Shown: piece after piece, positions 63,867 through 64,000 of the stretch
How positions within the stretch are numbered: position 1 is the stretch's first letter
Layout of the letters: each line of letters opens with the position of its first letter
Origin: Casp-alpha2 sp036337015
GTDB taxonomy: Bacteria; Pseudomonadota; Alphaproteobacteria; Rhodospirillales; Casp-alpha2
NCBI GenBank assembly: GCA_036337015.1
Contig: JAYZEZ010000003.1
Location: 16,315 to 80,314 of the forward strand
Direction of reading: 5' to 3'
Length of the DNA stretch: 64,000 nucleotides
Position numbers and translations under genes: made by a program
The notes under the pieces: model-generated
The model's input: only the letters and a program-made list of their open reading frames with translations
Told to the model about the DNA's origin: nothing
The model's database searches: none

Positions 63867-64000
63867 ATGGCTAAGGAAAAATTTGAGCGCACTAAGCCTC
63901 ATTGCAACATAGGAACCATTGGTCATGTTGACCATGGAAAGACTACTTTGACAGCAGCTATAACAAAAGTTATGGCTGATATGGGAGGTGCTGAATTTAC
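63867..64000 (+). CDS. tuf: Elongation factor Tu, N-terminal fragment (cut by window end)
   Basis: ATG at 63867 opens 44 codons to the window edge, starting MAKEKFERTKPHCNIGTIGH. The G1 P-loop GHVDHGKT is visible, followed by TAAITKVMAD. The sequence is so typical that the call is safe despite the truncation. It follows tRNA-Gly by 77 bases, the usual tRNA-tuf arrangement. Confidence 0.97.
   Translation, partial: MAKEKFERTKPHCNIGTIGHVDHGKTTLTAAITKVMADMGGAEF

Noticed and set aside
1..64000. Mobile elements, prophage or integrated island
   Set aside because: No transposase, integrase, phage structural gene or flanking direct repeats were found. Gene order and base use stay even throughout.

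Overview
This 64 kb window is a continuous, densely packed stretch of bacterial chromosome that I read as an AT-rich (roughly 35% GC by eye), oligotrophic marine alphaproteobacterium. Three things point that way. The gene blocks rpsF-rpsR-DUF2232-rplI-dnaB-alr, lptF-lptG-lptD-surA-pdxA-rsmA and DUF2066-CDP-alcohol transferase-AI-2E-hda...rnd-aspS are alphaproteobacterial in order. The spacers are short and many genes overlap by 1-4 bases. The window also carries aprMBA/sat and organic-sulfur-type genes known from marine alphas such as SAR11, SAR116 and relatives. I cannot fix the lineage from the window alone. No phage, insertion sequence, integrase or CRISPR array was seen.

Layout. 1-6.2 kb (minus): partial RND exporter, alr, dnaB, rplI, DUF2232 protein, rpsR, rpsF. 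6.4-12.4 kb (plus): fabD, fabG, acpP, fabF, mltG, yicC, gmk. 12.4-20.4 kb (minus): the LPS-transport and periplasmic-folding block. 20.5-35.4 kb is mixed metabolism: acyl-CoA dehydrogenase, yaaA, ArsC-like protein, D-2-hydroxyacid dehydrogenase, transporters, threonylcarbamoyl-AMP synthase, cysQ, pepA, holC, a CoA-transferase/CitE-like lyase pair, a ketopantoate-reductase-like protein and ndk. 35.7-47 kb: MetF-like protein, purN/purM, DUF2066, CDP-alcohol transferase, AI-2E permease, hda, SDR, rnd, hydrolase, aspS. 47-50 kb: TerC protein, MFS carrier and an NMT1/THI5-like protein. 50.4-57.8 kb is a sulfur-energy island: sat on plus and aprM-aprB-aprA on minus, with a metallophosphoesterase, a six-unit 23-residue repeat protein, a 53-residue small protein, an FKBP isomerase and an unknown 121-residue protein between them. 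58-64 kb: DksA-like protein, argS, CoxG-like protein, MocA-like nucleotidyltransferase, Sel1 protein, tRNA-Thr, rlmB, tRNA-Tyr, tRNA-Gly and the start of tuf.

How the genes may work together. AprAB with the AprM membrane protein and Sat would oxidise sulfite through APS to sulfate with ATP formation. That is the expected fate of sulfite released from organosulfur compounds. The acyl-CoA dehydrogenase (DmdC-like) and the MetF-like protein could belong to the same organosulfur/C1 metabolism, but this is inference. The most novel-looking parts are the uncharacterised genes wedged between sat and aprA, the MetF-like protein that lacks the usual N-terminal glutamate and has a structured leader, the SDR without its catalytic YxxxK pair, and the signal-less NMT1-like protein paired with an MFS carrier.
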